From Saliniplasma sp046497075 (GTDB taxonomy: Archaea; Thermoplasmatota; Thermoplasmata; Halarchaeoplasmatales; Halarchaeoplasmataceae), in assembly GCA_046497075.1 (NCBI GenBank), contig JAWOGF010000050.1:25262-89261 (forward strand): a stretch of DNA of 64,000 nt, given 5' to 3'. Below the pieces are notes generated by a model. It was not told the DNA's origin, made no database searches, and worked only from the letters and a program-made list of their open reading frames with translations. The translations under genes and the position numbers were made by a program. Positions 9,050 through 17,004 of this stretch are shown here, piece by piece. The number at the start of each line of letters is the position of its first letter. Position 1 is the first letter of the stretch.

Positions 9050-9792
9050 CCTTTTTCACCTTCTTTTGAGACATTTCTTTTAGAATATTTCATGTGATTC
9101 TTAGAAACATAATAAATCAAGACAAAAATAATGGCAACTATCACTATGGCGCCGATACCTTGGAAAACACTAGTTTGGAAAGCCTCGAGGATCGCGTCGC
9201 TCAAATATATCGAAACTACTGCGATGAATGTGCATCCTATGAAAGACCCGATGATGATCGCCAACCATGTCTTAAATTTTTCTAAGCCTACCACTCTCCC
9301 AACAATAGATGCGCCTACACCCCCACTTCCCTGGAAAGGAAAGACAACGAAAAGAGCTACGCCTATAAACGCGACTTTTGATATCCATTTTTTCTCTTTC
9401 ATCTTCTGAGCACCGAACTTCTCGAACTTCTTAATCCATGTTCCGATGAGAGGTATCTTCTCAGCGATGTAAAAATTCCACAAAAGGAAGTAAGAGGTAA
9501 CTATGTCTACAAAAGCTATAGACCCGGCAACCAGTACGATCGTCGTTAAGGGTGTGAGGATACCTTTGGCATTTATTGCACCCACCGTGAGAGGGATAAC
9601 ACTCTCTTTTCCAGCTGGTGGAAAAAAATAACCAAACATACCTCCACTGTTGAGCCAAAATATACTTCTCTGTTGTATTATTAGATACAACAAAATGATG
9701 TATAACGATGCGATGATGAAAGGTAAAAAGAACATCACTATCTTACCGGCTAGGGTGGTAAAGAATCCATCTAGGTCCTTATCTTCTTCCAT
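9046..9792 (-). CDS. Small multidrug-export family membrane protein (PF06695-like)
   Basis: About 248 aa with roughly five to six hydrophobic spans. The conserved core is the re-entrant-looking FPFQGSGGVGASIVGRVVGL segment followed by FKTWLAIIIGSFIGC, as in the COG2426 family of predicted export proteins. The substrate of this family is not established and its drug-export name is historical. I chose ATG 9792 over the TTG one codon upstream. It overlaps the epimerase start by 4 bp. The cytoplasmic tail is basic and Lys-rich. Confidence 0.75.
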   Translation of the reverse strand: MEEDKDLDGFFTTLAGKIVMFFLPFIIASLYIILLYLIIQQRSIFWLNSGGMFGYFFPPAGKESVIPLTVGAINAKGILTPLTTIVLVAGSIAFVDIVTSYFLLWNFYIAEKIPLIGTWIKKFEKFGAQKMKEKKWISKVAFIGVALFVVFPFQGSGGVGASIVGRVVGLEKFKTWLAIIIGSFIGCTFIAVVSIYLSDAILEAFQTSVFQGIGAIVIVAIIFVLIYYVSKNHMKYSKRNVSKEGEKG

Positions 9793-9832
9793 CAATAAAG
9801 GAGTAGACCTAGATATTTAAGAACTTTGGGTT

Positions 9833-9958
9833 TTAAGACTTTGAACTTTCACCAAAAACTACCCTCTTTCCACAGAAAGGACAATCTTTCGATTCCGCTT
9901 CCGGATCTATCTGGAATTGTGTCCCGCATTTAGGACATACCGCTACAAATTCAGTCAT
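9833..9958 (-). CDS. 41-aa zinc-ribbon protein
   Basis: ATG 9958 opens a short frame with two knuckles, CPKCG near residues 8-12 and CPFCG near 26-30, separated by 13 residues: a complete rubredoxin-like zinc ribbon. The context is a single small gene between two membrane-protein operons, 41 bp before the export-family gene on the same strand. Such mini zinc ribbons are common in archaea and mostly uncharacterised; nucleic-acid or protein binding is a guess. Confidence 0.7.
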   Translation of the reverse strand: MTEFVAVCPKCGTQFQIDPEAESKDCPFCGKRVVFGESSKS

Positions 9959-10011
9959 ATAATTGATAAAATAAATCAATGATTAAAAGTTATCTCCGAT
10001 TTTCTAACCAT

Positions 10012-10503
10012 TCAATCGAGAAGTGTTATATTCTCCCTACCAATATTTTTGATCACCTTATCCGCGATACTAGAATCGATCAGTTTTTCCAATTTGCCTT
10101 TAATAGATTTGTGGATGATAACTTTCTTGATATTCATACGCTCGAATTCTTCGGTTATCTCTTTAGATACATCTCCCCCAGTTCTCAGATAGACTCCATA
10201 TGGGATATCGAACTCATCCATTATATCGATAAGATCGGAAGCGACCTCATCAGCATGCTGTTTTTTAGCCTGCTGGACTTCGGCATATATTTTTTCCTTT
10301 TTATCATGGCCTATATAAGCTTCCACTATCTCCGTTTCGGGTCTTTCTTTGATTATCTTAAGGATGGCAACTCTTTCTGGACATGATCTATTAATGATCT
10401 TTTTTATCTCCTCAAGCGATTCTTTAGAATATTTTTGCCCATAGCTAGCTATAAGAAGTGTTTCAGGTTTTTCCTTCTTTTCATCCTTCTTTTCGTCATC
10501 CAT
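10012..10503 (-). CDS. Universal-stress-protein-like nucleotide-binding protein
   Basis: 163 aa from ATG 10503, which has GGTGG 5 nt upstream; a GTG at 10512 is less likely. After a charged Lys/Glu leader the sequence has the USP pattern: LLIASYGQKYSKESLEEI strand-helix, a central helix (KKQHADEVASDLIDIM), and IPYGVYLRTGGDVSKEI-like segments typical of the alpha/beta hydrolase-type fold. The canonical G-2x-G-9x-G(S/T) ATP motif is not evident, so ATP binding is uncertain. It follows the DASS transporter gene by 18 bp and probably regulates or accompanies it, as USP proteins often pair with transporters (inference). Confidence 0.6.
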   Translation of the reverse strand: MDDEKKDEKKEKPETLLIASYGQKYSKESLEEIKKIINRSCPERVAILKIIKERPETEIVEAYIGHDKKEKIYAEVQQAKKQHADEVASDLIDIMDEFDIPYGVYLRTGGDVSKEITEEFERMNIKKVIIHKSIKGKLEKLIDSSIADKVIKNIGRENITLLD

Positions 10504-10521
10504 AATTACCACCTATTTATA

Positions 10522-11931
10522 TCACCAATATCCTAAAAATTTCCACCAAGCTAAACCTACCGTCAGAAAAGACAATATCCCGAGGATGTTCAATAAAAAT
10601 CCTGCTTTTAAAAAATCTTTAGCTTCGAGCTGTCCCGTCCCATAAACGAGCATTGCACTTGGTGTACCGATAGGTAATAAAAAAGCAAATCCGCTTGCGA
10701 GCGCTATAGTGAATACAGGAACGATGATAGGAAAACCCAAGGGTACCATAGCTGATATTCCTATAGGAAGGATTACCGCTGTGACAGCTGCGTTACTCAT
10801 CGTGCTCGATAAAAATACAGTAAGAGTAGCGAATACCGCTATCATCAACACTGGATTATCCCCTACACCAGATATTATGACCGAGGAGATACGCTCTAGT
10901 AGTCCTGTATGAGGGAGGATAAGGGAGAGGGTTACCGCTCCTACATACAAGAATAATGTACCCCAGGGCATCCTAGATTCTACGTCCTCCCAAGTAACGA
11001 TTTTAGAAGCGCCTATGGCGAAAGCCAACATCACCGCCACCACGCCCATGCCGAGTATTTGGCCTACTGTAGCCCAGGCGATGAATCCCGAAAAGAGGAA
11101 ACCCGCTGCCATGCCTTCGCCCATCTTTAGATCACCCATCTCCTTCAGTTCACCTCTGATGTTACTCCTGATGTTCGCCATATCTACATCTTCTAAATCA
11201 TACAACCAGTTTAAAACCAAATAAACCACTACAATCATCACCAGGGAGACCGGTATAGAGGCAACGAACCATTCAACGAAGGATATAGATTCACCGGTAT
11301 ATTCTGTATATATCTCCACCGCCAAAATGTTCCTAGCACCGCCTAAGAACGTAGCGATACTTCCTACAGAGGTACCGTATGATAGTGCTAGAAGTGTTGC
11401 TTTAGCGAAATTTGACTCCATGATATCTTTCCTATTCGTGTAAGCGTAGATACCCAATAAGATCGGGATGAATATTGCAGCGATACCATGGGAAGGCATG
11501 AGCATGGAAAGTAATGCACCGACGGCAACGATCCCCAAAAGAAATCTTTTAGTGGACTTCCCAAAGAATTTTAGGAACGTCAATGCTACCCTTTTATGAA
11601 GATCCTGAGCTTCGAAGGCTATAGCTAAAACAAAAGCACCCATTAGAAAGAAAAGGGTACCAGAATGAAAACCATAAAATGCCTCGGAAGGGGGGATAAG
11701 ACCTAAGATCACGGATGTTGATATGATAAGGAATGTAGAGAAGATGAATGAGATAGGTGTGAGCAGCCACATATAAACTGCGAGAAAAACTATAGCTATC
11801 CCGTAATACAGTTTAGGAGCTGAGGCATATAGAGTCGAGAATAATACGATAAGGGAAAACACAGCTAAGCCAAAAGCTGTCTGGAACTTGTCGTTCCTCA
11901 GCATACCTAATGCATTATTTCGTTCAACCAT
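10522..11931 (-). CDS. DASS/SLC13-family anion:sodium symporter
   Basis: 469 aa with about 11-12 membrane spans. Two inverted-repeat signature loops are visible: GTSVGSIATFLGGARN in the first half and STMSNAAVTAVILPIG plus LLPIGTPSAMLVYGTG in the second, the Ser-Asn-Thr/Ala type motifs that bind substrate and Na+ in divalent anion transporters. Likely cargo is a dicarboxylate or sulfate; the sequence does not decide which. It heads a two-gene operon with the USP-like protein. Confidence 0.87.
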   Translation of the reverse strand: MVERNNALGMLRNDKFQTAFGLAVFSLIVLFSTLYASAPKLYYGIAIVFLAVYMWLLTPISFIFSTFLIISTSVILGLIPPSEAFYGFHSGTLFFLMGAFVLAIAFEAQDLHKRVALTFLKFFGKSTKRFLLGIVAVGALLSMLMPSHGIAAIFIPILLGIYAYTNRKDIMESNFAKATLLALSYGTSVGSIATFLGGARNILAVEIYTEYTGESISFVEWFVASIPVSLVMIVVVYLVLNWLYDLEDVDMANIRSNIRGELKEMGDLKMGEGMAAGFLFSGFIAWATVGQILGMGVVAVMLAFAIGASKIVTWEDVESRMPWGTLFLYVGAVTLSLILPHTGLLERISSVIISGVGDNPVLMIAVFATLTVFLSSTMSNAAVTAVILPIGISAMVPLGFPIIVPVFTIALASGFAFLLPIGTPSAMLVYGTGQLEAKDFLKAGFLLNILGILSFLTVGLAWWKFLGYW

Positions 11932-12006
11932 AGCATTGAGTTATGTATCAAAGGGTATAAATTTATTTTCCAGTGGTGTTTAGAACTGTGGAGGCATTTA
12001 CAATAT

Positions 12007-12660
12007 CTATTCCACTATCAATATAGAATGGCCTTTCTGCCATCTAGATATATCTACGCATGTAACCTTCTCATACCCCTCGTCTACAACTTTCCCTACC
12101 AAATCATCGATGACCTTTTTAGAAGGTTTAGAAACATCTATACTCCTAGATTTGATAGCTATCATACCGTACCCACCCTCTCCGATAAAGGTCAGGTTTT
12201 TAAGAAATATCTCAAGTTGGTTCCGTTGTGCGATATCCTGGTAGACAAAATCTACCTGTTCTACAATATCCTCATAGGTCTCTAAGTGATTAGCATCCGC
12301 CATTATCGGGAAAATGTTTTTCCTTTTTCTAGACAGTTTCAGGAGGTTGCGATACGGTTTTCTAGCCTTTTCAACAGCAAATATCCTACCATCTGTTAAA
12401 ATATCTGAGACATGCGATACCGTTGTACCGTCCCCGGCACCTAGATATAGGATCTCGTCCTCGTGGCTGAACGGTAAACCGCCTTCCTTTACTAAAAATG
12501 CTCCCAATTTACTTCGGTTTGGATCCCAGTGCCTGTATTCAAAATCATCTATTTTCAACAAATCTTCCCCGTAAACAGGTTCGCCAGGAACAAGATTCAA
12601 GGTAAAATATCTACATTCTATGCGGTAGGTACCGTCGGAAACGGGTACGGGTCCTTTCAT
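12007..12660 (-). CDS. flpA: Fibrillarin-like rRNA/tRNA 2'-O-methyltransferase
   Basis: SAM-dependent catalytic subunit of archaeal C/D box RNPs, which 2'-O-methylate rRNA and tRNA. The 217-aa sequence matches the family throughout: N-terminal YFTLNLVPGEPVYGE, WDPNRSKLGA, the SAM-binding YLGAGDGTTVSHV, the VEKARKPYRNL segment, and YQDIAQRNQ with its catalytic Asp. Unusually, the Nop5/Nop56 gene that often neighbours it is not here; instead its ATG overlaps the TGA of an aminotransferase gene. Confidence 0.95.
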   Translation of the reverse strand: MKGPVPVSDGTYRIECRYFTLNLVPGEPVYGEDLLKIDDFEYRHWDPNRSKLGAFLVKEGGLPFSHEDEILYLGAGDGTTVSHVSDILTDGRIFAVEKARKPYRNLLKLSRKRKNIFPIMADANHLETYEDIVEQVDFVYQDIAQRNQLEIFLKNLTFIGEGGYGMIAIKSRSIDVSKPSKKVIDDLVGKVVDEGYEKVTCVDISRWQKGHSILIVE

Positions 12661-13751
12661 CTCATCTCATCCAAAACCACTGGGAACTTTTCTGCAAACT
12701 TTCGAGCACCTTCTTCAGGAACCGTGAAAGATATCCTTACGAATTTATCACCGGCTTTCTTCGAGAGGTAGTTCCCGCCGCGTACGAATATATCATGCTC
12801 GTAAAGGAGCTTCTCCTGTATCTTTTGTGGGTCCAATCCGGTCTCATCTATATCTATCGCGAACATGTTGGTGTTGGATGGATAAACCGGTAGGAAAACA
12901 TCGGGAATATCCTCTACTGCATCCTTGATTATAGCTTGATTTTTACGTGACTGTTCAAGCATGTCAGGGAGCCATTGTTTTTTGGTTTCCAAAGCCTTTT
13001 TCGCTCCGACCTGTGCGATGACGTTTGCAGATAGAACGTTGGTCCGGTACTTGTGAAGTATATCAGAGTATTCGTCGGGCATGATCAAGGCACCCAATCT
13101 CATCCCTGCAAAACCTATGTTCTTTGAAAAGGAATATACAAATATAGTCCGTTCAGGAACGAAATCTGATGTGAGGGTATGATCATACGCAAAATCCCTA
13201 TAGGTAATATCATCGATGACTAGTAGATCATTATCCTCAGCTATCTCACAGATTCCCTTTACCTCTTTTTTAGTATAGGAGGAGCCTAACGGATTCAAAG
13301 GATCGATCAAGAGGATCATCTTGGTATCTTGGTCAACTTCTTCATTAACCTCTTCAACTGTCATCCTGTAAGGGTCTTTATAAACCTGGATCTCTTTCGG
13401 GATAGCTCCACTCAATTCTATCTGATGATGGATCGGCATGAAGCTAGGATCCGACGCGATGACGTTATCACCCTCGTCGAGCAGAGCACGGGTAAGGGTA
13501 TACGTTCCTTCGATAGCCCCATTGGTTATTATTGCATCAAAACCATCTTTCAAACCGAGGTCTTCAAGTAACCTTTCTTTCAATCCGAGGACTCCATCTC
13601 TATGTGGGTAAAGATTGAATTTCTTATCTTCTAGAGCTTCTTTCATGGCTTTCAACATCTCCGGTGATGCTTCAAGCTGATTAGTGTTCTGACTCATCCA
13701 GACGATCTTTTCCTCCCTTTCATGGGCGTAAACGAACGGGTCTCTTTCCAT
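12657..13751 (-). CDS. PLP-dependent aminotransferase, class I/II
   Basis: Fold-type I aminotransferase of 364 aa. The Schiff-base lysine is Lys210 in VYSFSKNIGFAGMRLG, with Arg218 as the phosphate-binding Arg; the Asp/Tyr pair is in VIDDITYRDF, and IDPLNPLG supplies the Asn. The N-terminus (NTNQLEASP, YPHRDG) resembles aspartate- and histidinol-phosphate-type transaminases, but the substrate is not decidable from sequence. It overlaps the fibrillarin gene by 4 bp; the functional link is unclear. Confidence 0.88.
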   Translation of the reverse strand: MERDPFVYAHEREEKIVWMSQNTNQLEASPEMLKAMKEALEDKKFNLYPHRDGVLGLKERLLEDLGLKDGFDAIITNGAIEGTYTLTRALLDEGDNVIASDPSFMPIHHQIELSGAIPKEIQVYKDPYRMTVEEVNEEVDQDTKMILLIDPLNPLGSSYTKKEVKGICEIAEDNDLLVIDDITYRDFAYDHTLTSDFVPERTIFVYSFSKNIGFAGMRLGALIMPDEYSDILHKYRTNVLSANVIAQVGAKKALETKKQWLPDMLEQSRKNQAIIKDAVEDIPDVFLPVYPSNTNMFAIDIDETGLDPQKIQEKLLYEHDIFVRGGNYLSKKAGDKFVRISFTVPEEGARKFAEKFPVVLDEMR

Positions 13752-13928
13752 TATACCACCAGGAATGGTATAGCGAAGTGAGTATAAGTTTTTCGGGCAG
13801 AACTGAAAATCTCTCTTAGAAAATTATTTATCGACCTTTTCTTTTAGGAGGGTTGTAGGCGGCTCGTTGGTTTTATATACCACCTGCTTTTAAGATGAGC
13901 ACGTGAAGCGTTTTCAAAATCGCATCTA

Positions 13929-14027
13929 GCTCCCGTGGTGTAGTCCGGCCAATCATCTCGGCCTTTCGAGGCCGATAAAACCGGCCAAAGACAGCCGATC
14001 ACTCGGGTTCGAATCCCGACGGGAGCA
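13929..14027 (+). tRNA. tRNA-Glu (anticodon TTC) with intron
   Basis: The acceptor arms GCTCCCG and CGGGAGC pair, followed by A73; the T-arm is CGGG-TTCGAAT-CCCG. The anticodon stem TCGGC (13958-13962) pairs with GCCGA after the intron and the loop is CTTTCGA, giving anticodon TTC at 13965-13967, i.e. Glu. CCA is not encoded. Mature length is 75 nt once the 24-nt intron is removed. A T-rich run follows directly, likely the terminator. Confidence 0.95.
13969..13992 (+). other. 24-nt archaeal tRNA intron at position 37/38 (bulge-helix-bulge)
   Basis: A textbook motif can be drawn: a 4-bp central helix CTTT/AAAG (the exon anticodon loop with the intron 3' end), 3-nt bulges CGA and ACA cut as CG|A and AC|A, and an inner stem GGCCG/CGGCC closed by a 7-nt loop. 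This is the substrate of the archaeal tRNA splicing endonuclease. Confidence 0.92.
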
Positions 14028-14034
14028 TTTTTAC
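14011..14034 (+). repeat. 24-bp direct repeat, copy 1 (tRNA-Glu 3' end)
   Basis: Covers the T-loop 3' half, acceptor 3' strand and T-run of the tRNA. An identical copy lies at 14188-14211. This is the arrangement left by tRNA-targeting integrases (attL/attR type). Confidence 0.85.
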
Positions 14035-14063
14035 TTTCTTTTAAAAATCCGTACGGAGGGATG

Positions 14064-14182
14064 AGAACCTCGGTTCTTAAGGAATTATAATTCCTTATCT
14101 CACTCACCAGGTGTGCCTCGGGACGTGAGTCTATTTTCAAAAAATAGACGAACGGTTAGAATAAGAACGAAGTGAATATTCT
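14064..14182. repeat. Cluster of short hairpins between the tRNA-end repeats
   Basis: Perfect inverted repeats follow one another: AGAAC/GTTCT (14064-14077, loop CTCG); a 20-bp palindrome at 14078-14097; ACTCAC/GTGAGT (14102-14107 with 14125-14130); a 9-bp stem GTCTATTTT at 14129-14137 with 14141-14149 and a 3-nt loop; and AGAATA/TATTCT (14158-14163 with 14177-14182). No open frame of note. It could be a structured RNA or the decayed body of a very small mobile element. Confidence 0.6.
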
Positions 14183-14187
14183 GAGCA

Positions 14188-14211
14188 GAATCCCGACGGG
14201 AGCATTTTTAC
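14188..14211 (+). repeat. 24-bp direct repeat, copy 2 (orphan tRNA 3' end)
   Basis: Perfect copy of 14011-14034 with no tRNA body in front of it. The remaining 145 bp before the next gene show only a promoter for the ABC-F gene. Confidence 0.85.
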
Positions 14212-14321
14212 ATAAAGTTGGATTCTCCTTCCATCACTATTCTTCTTTTCCAGTAGATGGATCAATATTCTCATAATTACAGAAAACCTAATAACACAAG
14301 AGAGGGTTTTGACTCATGGGT

Positions 14322-14333
14322 TTTAAATATAAA
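14322..14333 (+). promoter_or_regulatory. TATA box for the ABC-F gene
   Basis: TTTAAATATAAA lies about 24-35 nt before ATG 14357, placing the transcription start at or next to the start codon; no ribosome site is visible, so the transcript is probably leaderless. Confidence 0.5.
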
Positions 14334-14356
14334 AAACAGGTATCGTTGATTTGTAT

Positions 14357-15997
14357 ATGCTGATCAATGTAGAAAGTCTGGATAAAACCATACGAGGTAG
14401 GAAGCTATTGAAGGATGTTTCTTTCACTATAATGGAGGGAGAAGGAGTTGGATTTATAGGTCCAAATGGGGAAGGAAAATCTACACTACTGGACATAATC
14501 ACAGGTAAAGATAGCTATTACACGGGAAGTGTAAAAATAAAGAACGGAATTTCCTATTCTTACCTTACTCAAGATATTAGTCTAAGAAATAAGAAAACTG
14601 TCGAAGAAGAACTCGAAGATGTCGAGGACCCAAATATAGATAAAGTAAAAGAACTCGAAAGATATTCAAAGCTTCTTGAAGAGGATTCAACAGAGGATCA
14701 ATCTTTAGAAGTGGCCAAAAAATATTCAGAATTGATGAACGAGATCCATGAGGAGAAAACTGGCAGTTCTAAAGGTATCGCCAAGAATATCCTGATCGAA
14801 GACTTTGATTTCGATGAAGGTATGCTGGATAGAAAGATCGGAACTCTAAGCGGTGGAGAAAAAAGGAAGGTCGAGTTGGCAAACTTTTTCTCTAAATACA
14901 AGGATGTAGACCTCTTCATAATGGATGAACCTACGAACCATCTAGATCTTGAAGCGAAGAAATACTTTGAAAAGTATATCAACGACTTTAATGGAAGTTA
15001 TTTTATGGTAGAACACGACAGGGAATTGCTTGATAACACCGTAGAAAAAATATTGGAGTTGGATGATGGTGAAATAGAAGTATATCATGGAAACTACTCT
15101 GATTATGAGAAGAAAAAAAAGACCCGGACAGTGAACAAACAAATGAAACTTGACCGACTTGAAAAGAAGGTCAAAAGCGAGAAAGAAGCTATCAAGAACT
15201 TAGAACTTAAGGCTAGCGGCGGAGGGGACTATATCAAAAAAGATAGGGTAAGAAGATTGAAAGGGTTAAAGAATAAAAGGGACCGACTGCAAAATGAACT
15301 GAGAGCAGATGAAGTAGATATCAACCTGAATTTAAAAAAGACACCCGAGGAGTATACTCTTCTAGAAGTTAAAAAATTGACCAAAAGTTACGATGAGTTC
15401 GTCTTTGAAAACATCACATTCGATATGAAACCTGGAAAAAAGATAGCATTGGTCGGACCTAATGGTTCGGGAAAATCCACATTACTAGAAATAATCTTTG
15501 GGAACAATAGTCCAGACTCCGGAAATGTCGAAGTGGGTAAAAAAACGAAGATAGGTTATCACGCTCAAGAATTTACCCCAGCAAGCGAAGATTATGTAGT
15601 ACTTGACGATATCTGGGATAAAACCTACGGTGAGCATAGACCGATAACTCACACTACACATCACCTTTCTAAGGAAAAGGAAGAGAAACTAAGGAATTAT
15701 CTAGGTGGTTTTGGTTTTACGGGAGATGATGTTTTTAAAGAGGTCTGCGAGCTAAGTGGCGGTGAAAAGACCTTGCTTTCCGTGGCTGAGATGATGTATG
15801 GCGGCTGTAATCTTATTCTACTGGACGAACCCACCAATAACTTAGACATTGAAAAAAGAAAAAAATTGGAGGAATCTATCAAAGATTATGAAGGCGGTGT
15901 TCTTCTAGCATCTCATGATAGAAGATTTATAAAAAACGCTTTAGACGAGGCTTGGAGCATCAAAAGAAGTGAGATCGAAAGCTACGTTCTAGATTGA
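14357..15997 (+). CDS. ABC-F family ATPase (ribosome-associated translation factor)
   Basis: Soluble protein with two ABC domains and no membrane segments, ~546 aa from ATG 14357 (a TTG two codons earlier is less likely). First domain: Walker A GPNGEGKST near residue 35, signature LSGGEKRKVELA near 163, then DEPTNHLDLEA. A charged linker (about 245-310) matches the P-site tRNA interaction motif region of ABC-F proteins. Second domain: GPNGSGKST near 367, LSGGEK near 466, and DEPTNNLDIE. ABC-F proteins act at the ribosomal E site to relieve stalling or antibiotic inhibition; which subfamily this belongs to is not decidable here. Confidence 0.92.
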   Translation: MLINVESLDKTIRGRKLLKDVSFTIMEGEGVGFIGPNGEGKSTLLDIITGKDSYYTGSVKIKNGISYSYLTQDISLRNKKTVEEELEDVEDPNIDKVKELERYSKLLEEDSTEDQSLEVAKKYSELMNEIHEEKTGSSKGIAKNILIEDFDFDEGMLDRKIGTLSGGEKRKVELANFFSKYKDVDLFIMDEPTNHLDLEAKKYFEKYINDFNGSYFMVEHDRELLDNTVEKILELDDGEIEVYHGNYSDYEKKKKTRTVNKQMKLDRLEKKVKSEKEAIKNLELKASGGGDYIKKDRVRRLKGLKNKRDRLQNELRADEVDINLNLKKTPEEYTLLEVKKLTKSYDEFVFENITFDMKPGKKIALVGPNGSGKSTLLEIIFGNNSPDSGNVEVGKKTKIGYHAQEFTPASEDYVVLDDIWDKTYGEHRPITHTTHHLSKEKEEKLRNYLGGFGFTGDDVFKEVCELSGGEKTLLSVAEMMYGGCNLILLDEPTNNLDIEKRKKLEESIKDYEGGVLLASHDRRFIKNALDEAWSIKRSEIESYVLD

Positions 15998-16101
15998 TTA
16001 ACGTTCCCTATTCCTTTAGCGAGTTTCGAGTTTTCATATAGTCATATTTCGTTTCTTAGCCCTCAAATCTATATAACAGAAATGCGTACTTTATTAATTA
16101 G

Positions 16102-17004
16102 ATGCAAAAAGGAAAAATATTTGATATAAAGCAGTTCGCTGTACACGACGGACCCGGGGTGAGGACTACTGTTTTCTTCAAAGGCTGCCCTCTTAACTGC
16201 TGGTGGTGCCACAACCCCGAAAGTATCGATGAAAACGACGAGCTGTTTTTCTACGGATCCATGTGTATGGCCTGTGAAGATTGTGTGAGTACCTGTACCG
16301 AAGATGCTATCCAAAAAAAAGATGGAAAAATAATCATCGATAGAATGAAGTGCAATCTGTGCGGTCGATGCGCCGAGGTTTGTCCAACCGCCTCCTTGAG
16401 ATTGGTGGGTAAAACTGTTACAGTCGATGAAGTGATGTCCGAGATTAAAAAGTCTAGAATTTTTTTCGACAGCTCAAAGGGAGGTGTTACGCTGTCAGGA
16501 GGAGAACCATTCCACCAATACGAATTTATGAAAAACCTGATAGAAGCGTGCAAGGATGAGGATATACACGTAACACTGGATACCTGCGGACACGTTAAAA
16601 AAGAATATTTTAATGCCGTTATCGATGATGTTGACCTATTCTTATTCGATTTGAAGTTGATCGACGATAAACTACACAAGAAATATACAGGGATCTCAAA
16701 CAAGAATATCTTGAAAAACCTTAGAAATCTACTAGGTACCAAGGGAAAGGATGTGATAATAAGATTCCCGGTTATCCCAGGAGTCACCGATACGGAAGAA
16801 AATATCGAGAATCTGATGAATTTCTTATCCCATTTCAAAAGTATCTTAGAGATCGATTTATTACCATACCACGATGTAGAAGGAAAATTCGATAAACTGG
16901 GGAAAGAATACAGGCTTCCTCCCTTATCCATTTCCAACGGGAAGTTAAAAGATATAAAAAGAAGGTTTGAATCGAAAGGTTACCGGGTGAAAATAGGTGG
17001 TTAG
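16102..17004 (+). CDS. Glycyl-radical enzyme activating enzyme (radical SAM)
   Basis: Generates the glycyl radical on the enzyme encoded immediately downstream. The radical SAM cluster motif is Cys29-x3-Cys33-x2-Cys36 (CPLNCWWC). An inserted double ferredoxin domain has Cys55/58/61/65 (CMACEDCVSTC) and Cys84/87/90/94 (CNLCGRCAEVC), as in activases of non-PFL glycyl-radical enzymes; plain PFL activase lacks these. GGVTLSGGEP binds SAM. 300 aa. Its TAG is directly followed by the ATG of the target enzyme, with no gap. A TATA-like CTATATAACA about 28 nt before the ATG suggests a leaderless transcript. Confidence 0.94.
   Translation: MQKGKIFDIKQFAVHDGPGVRTTVFFKGCPLNCWWCHNPESIDENDELFFYGSMCMACEDCVSTCTEDAIQKKDGKIIIDRMKCNLCGRCAEVCPTASLRLVGKTVTVDEVMSEIKKSRIFFDSSKGGVTLSGGEPFHQYEFMKNLIEACKDEDIHVTLDTCGHVKKEYFNAVIDDVDLFLFDLKLIDDKLHKKYTGISNKNILKNLRNLLGTKGKDVIIRFPVIPGVTDTEENIENLMNFLSHFKSILEIDLLPYHDVEGKFDKLGKEYRLPPLSISNGKLKDIKRRFESKGYRVKIGG

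Noticed and set aside
13844..14140. 98-codon minus-strand frame across the tRNA
   Set aside because: It lies over the tRNA-Glu, its intron and the hairpins, and has no family match or ribosome site.
14041..14187. C/D box sRNA between the tRNA-end repeats
   Set aside because: A CTGA is present at 14181-14184 but no proper RUGAUGA C box is found at the expected distance; hairpins dominate.
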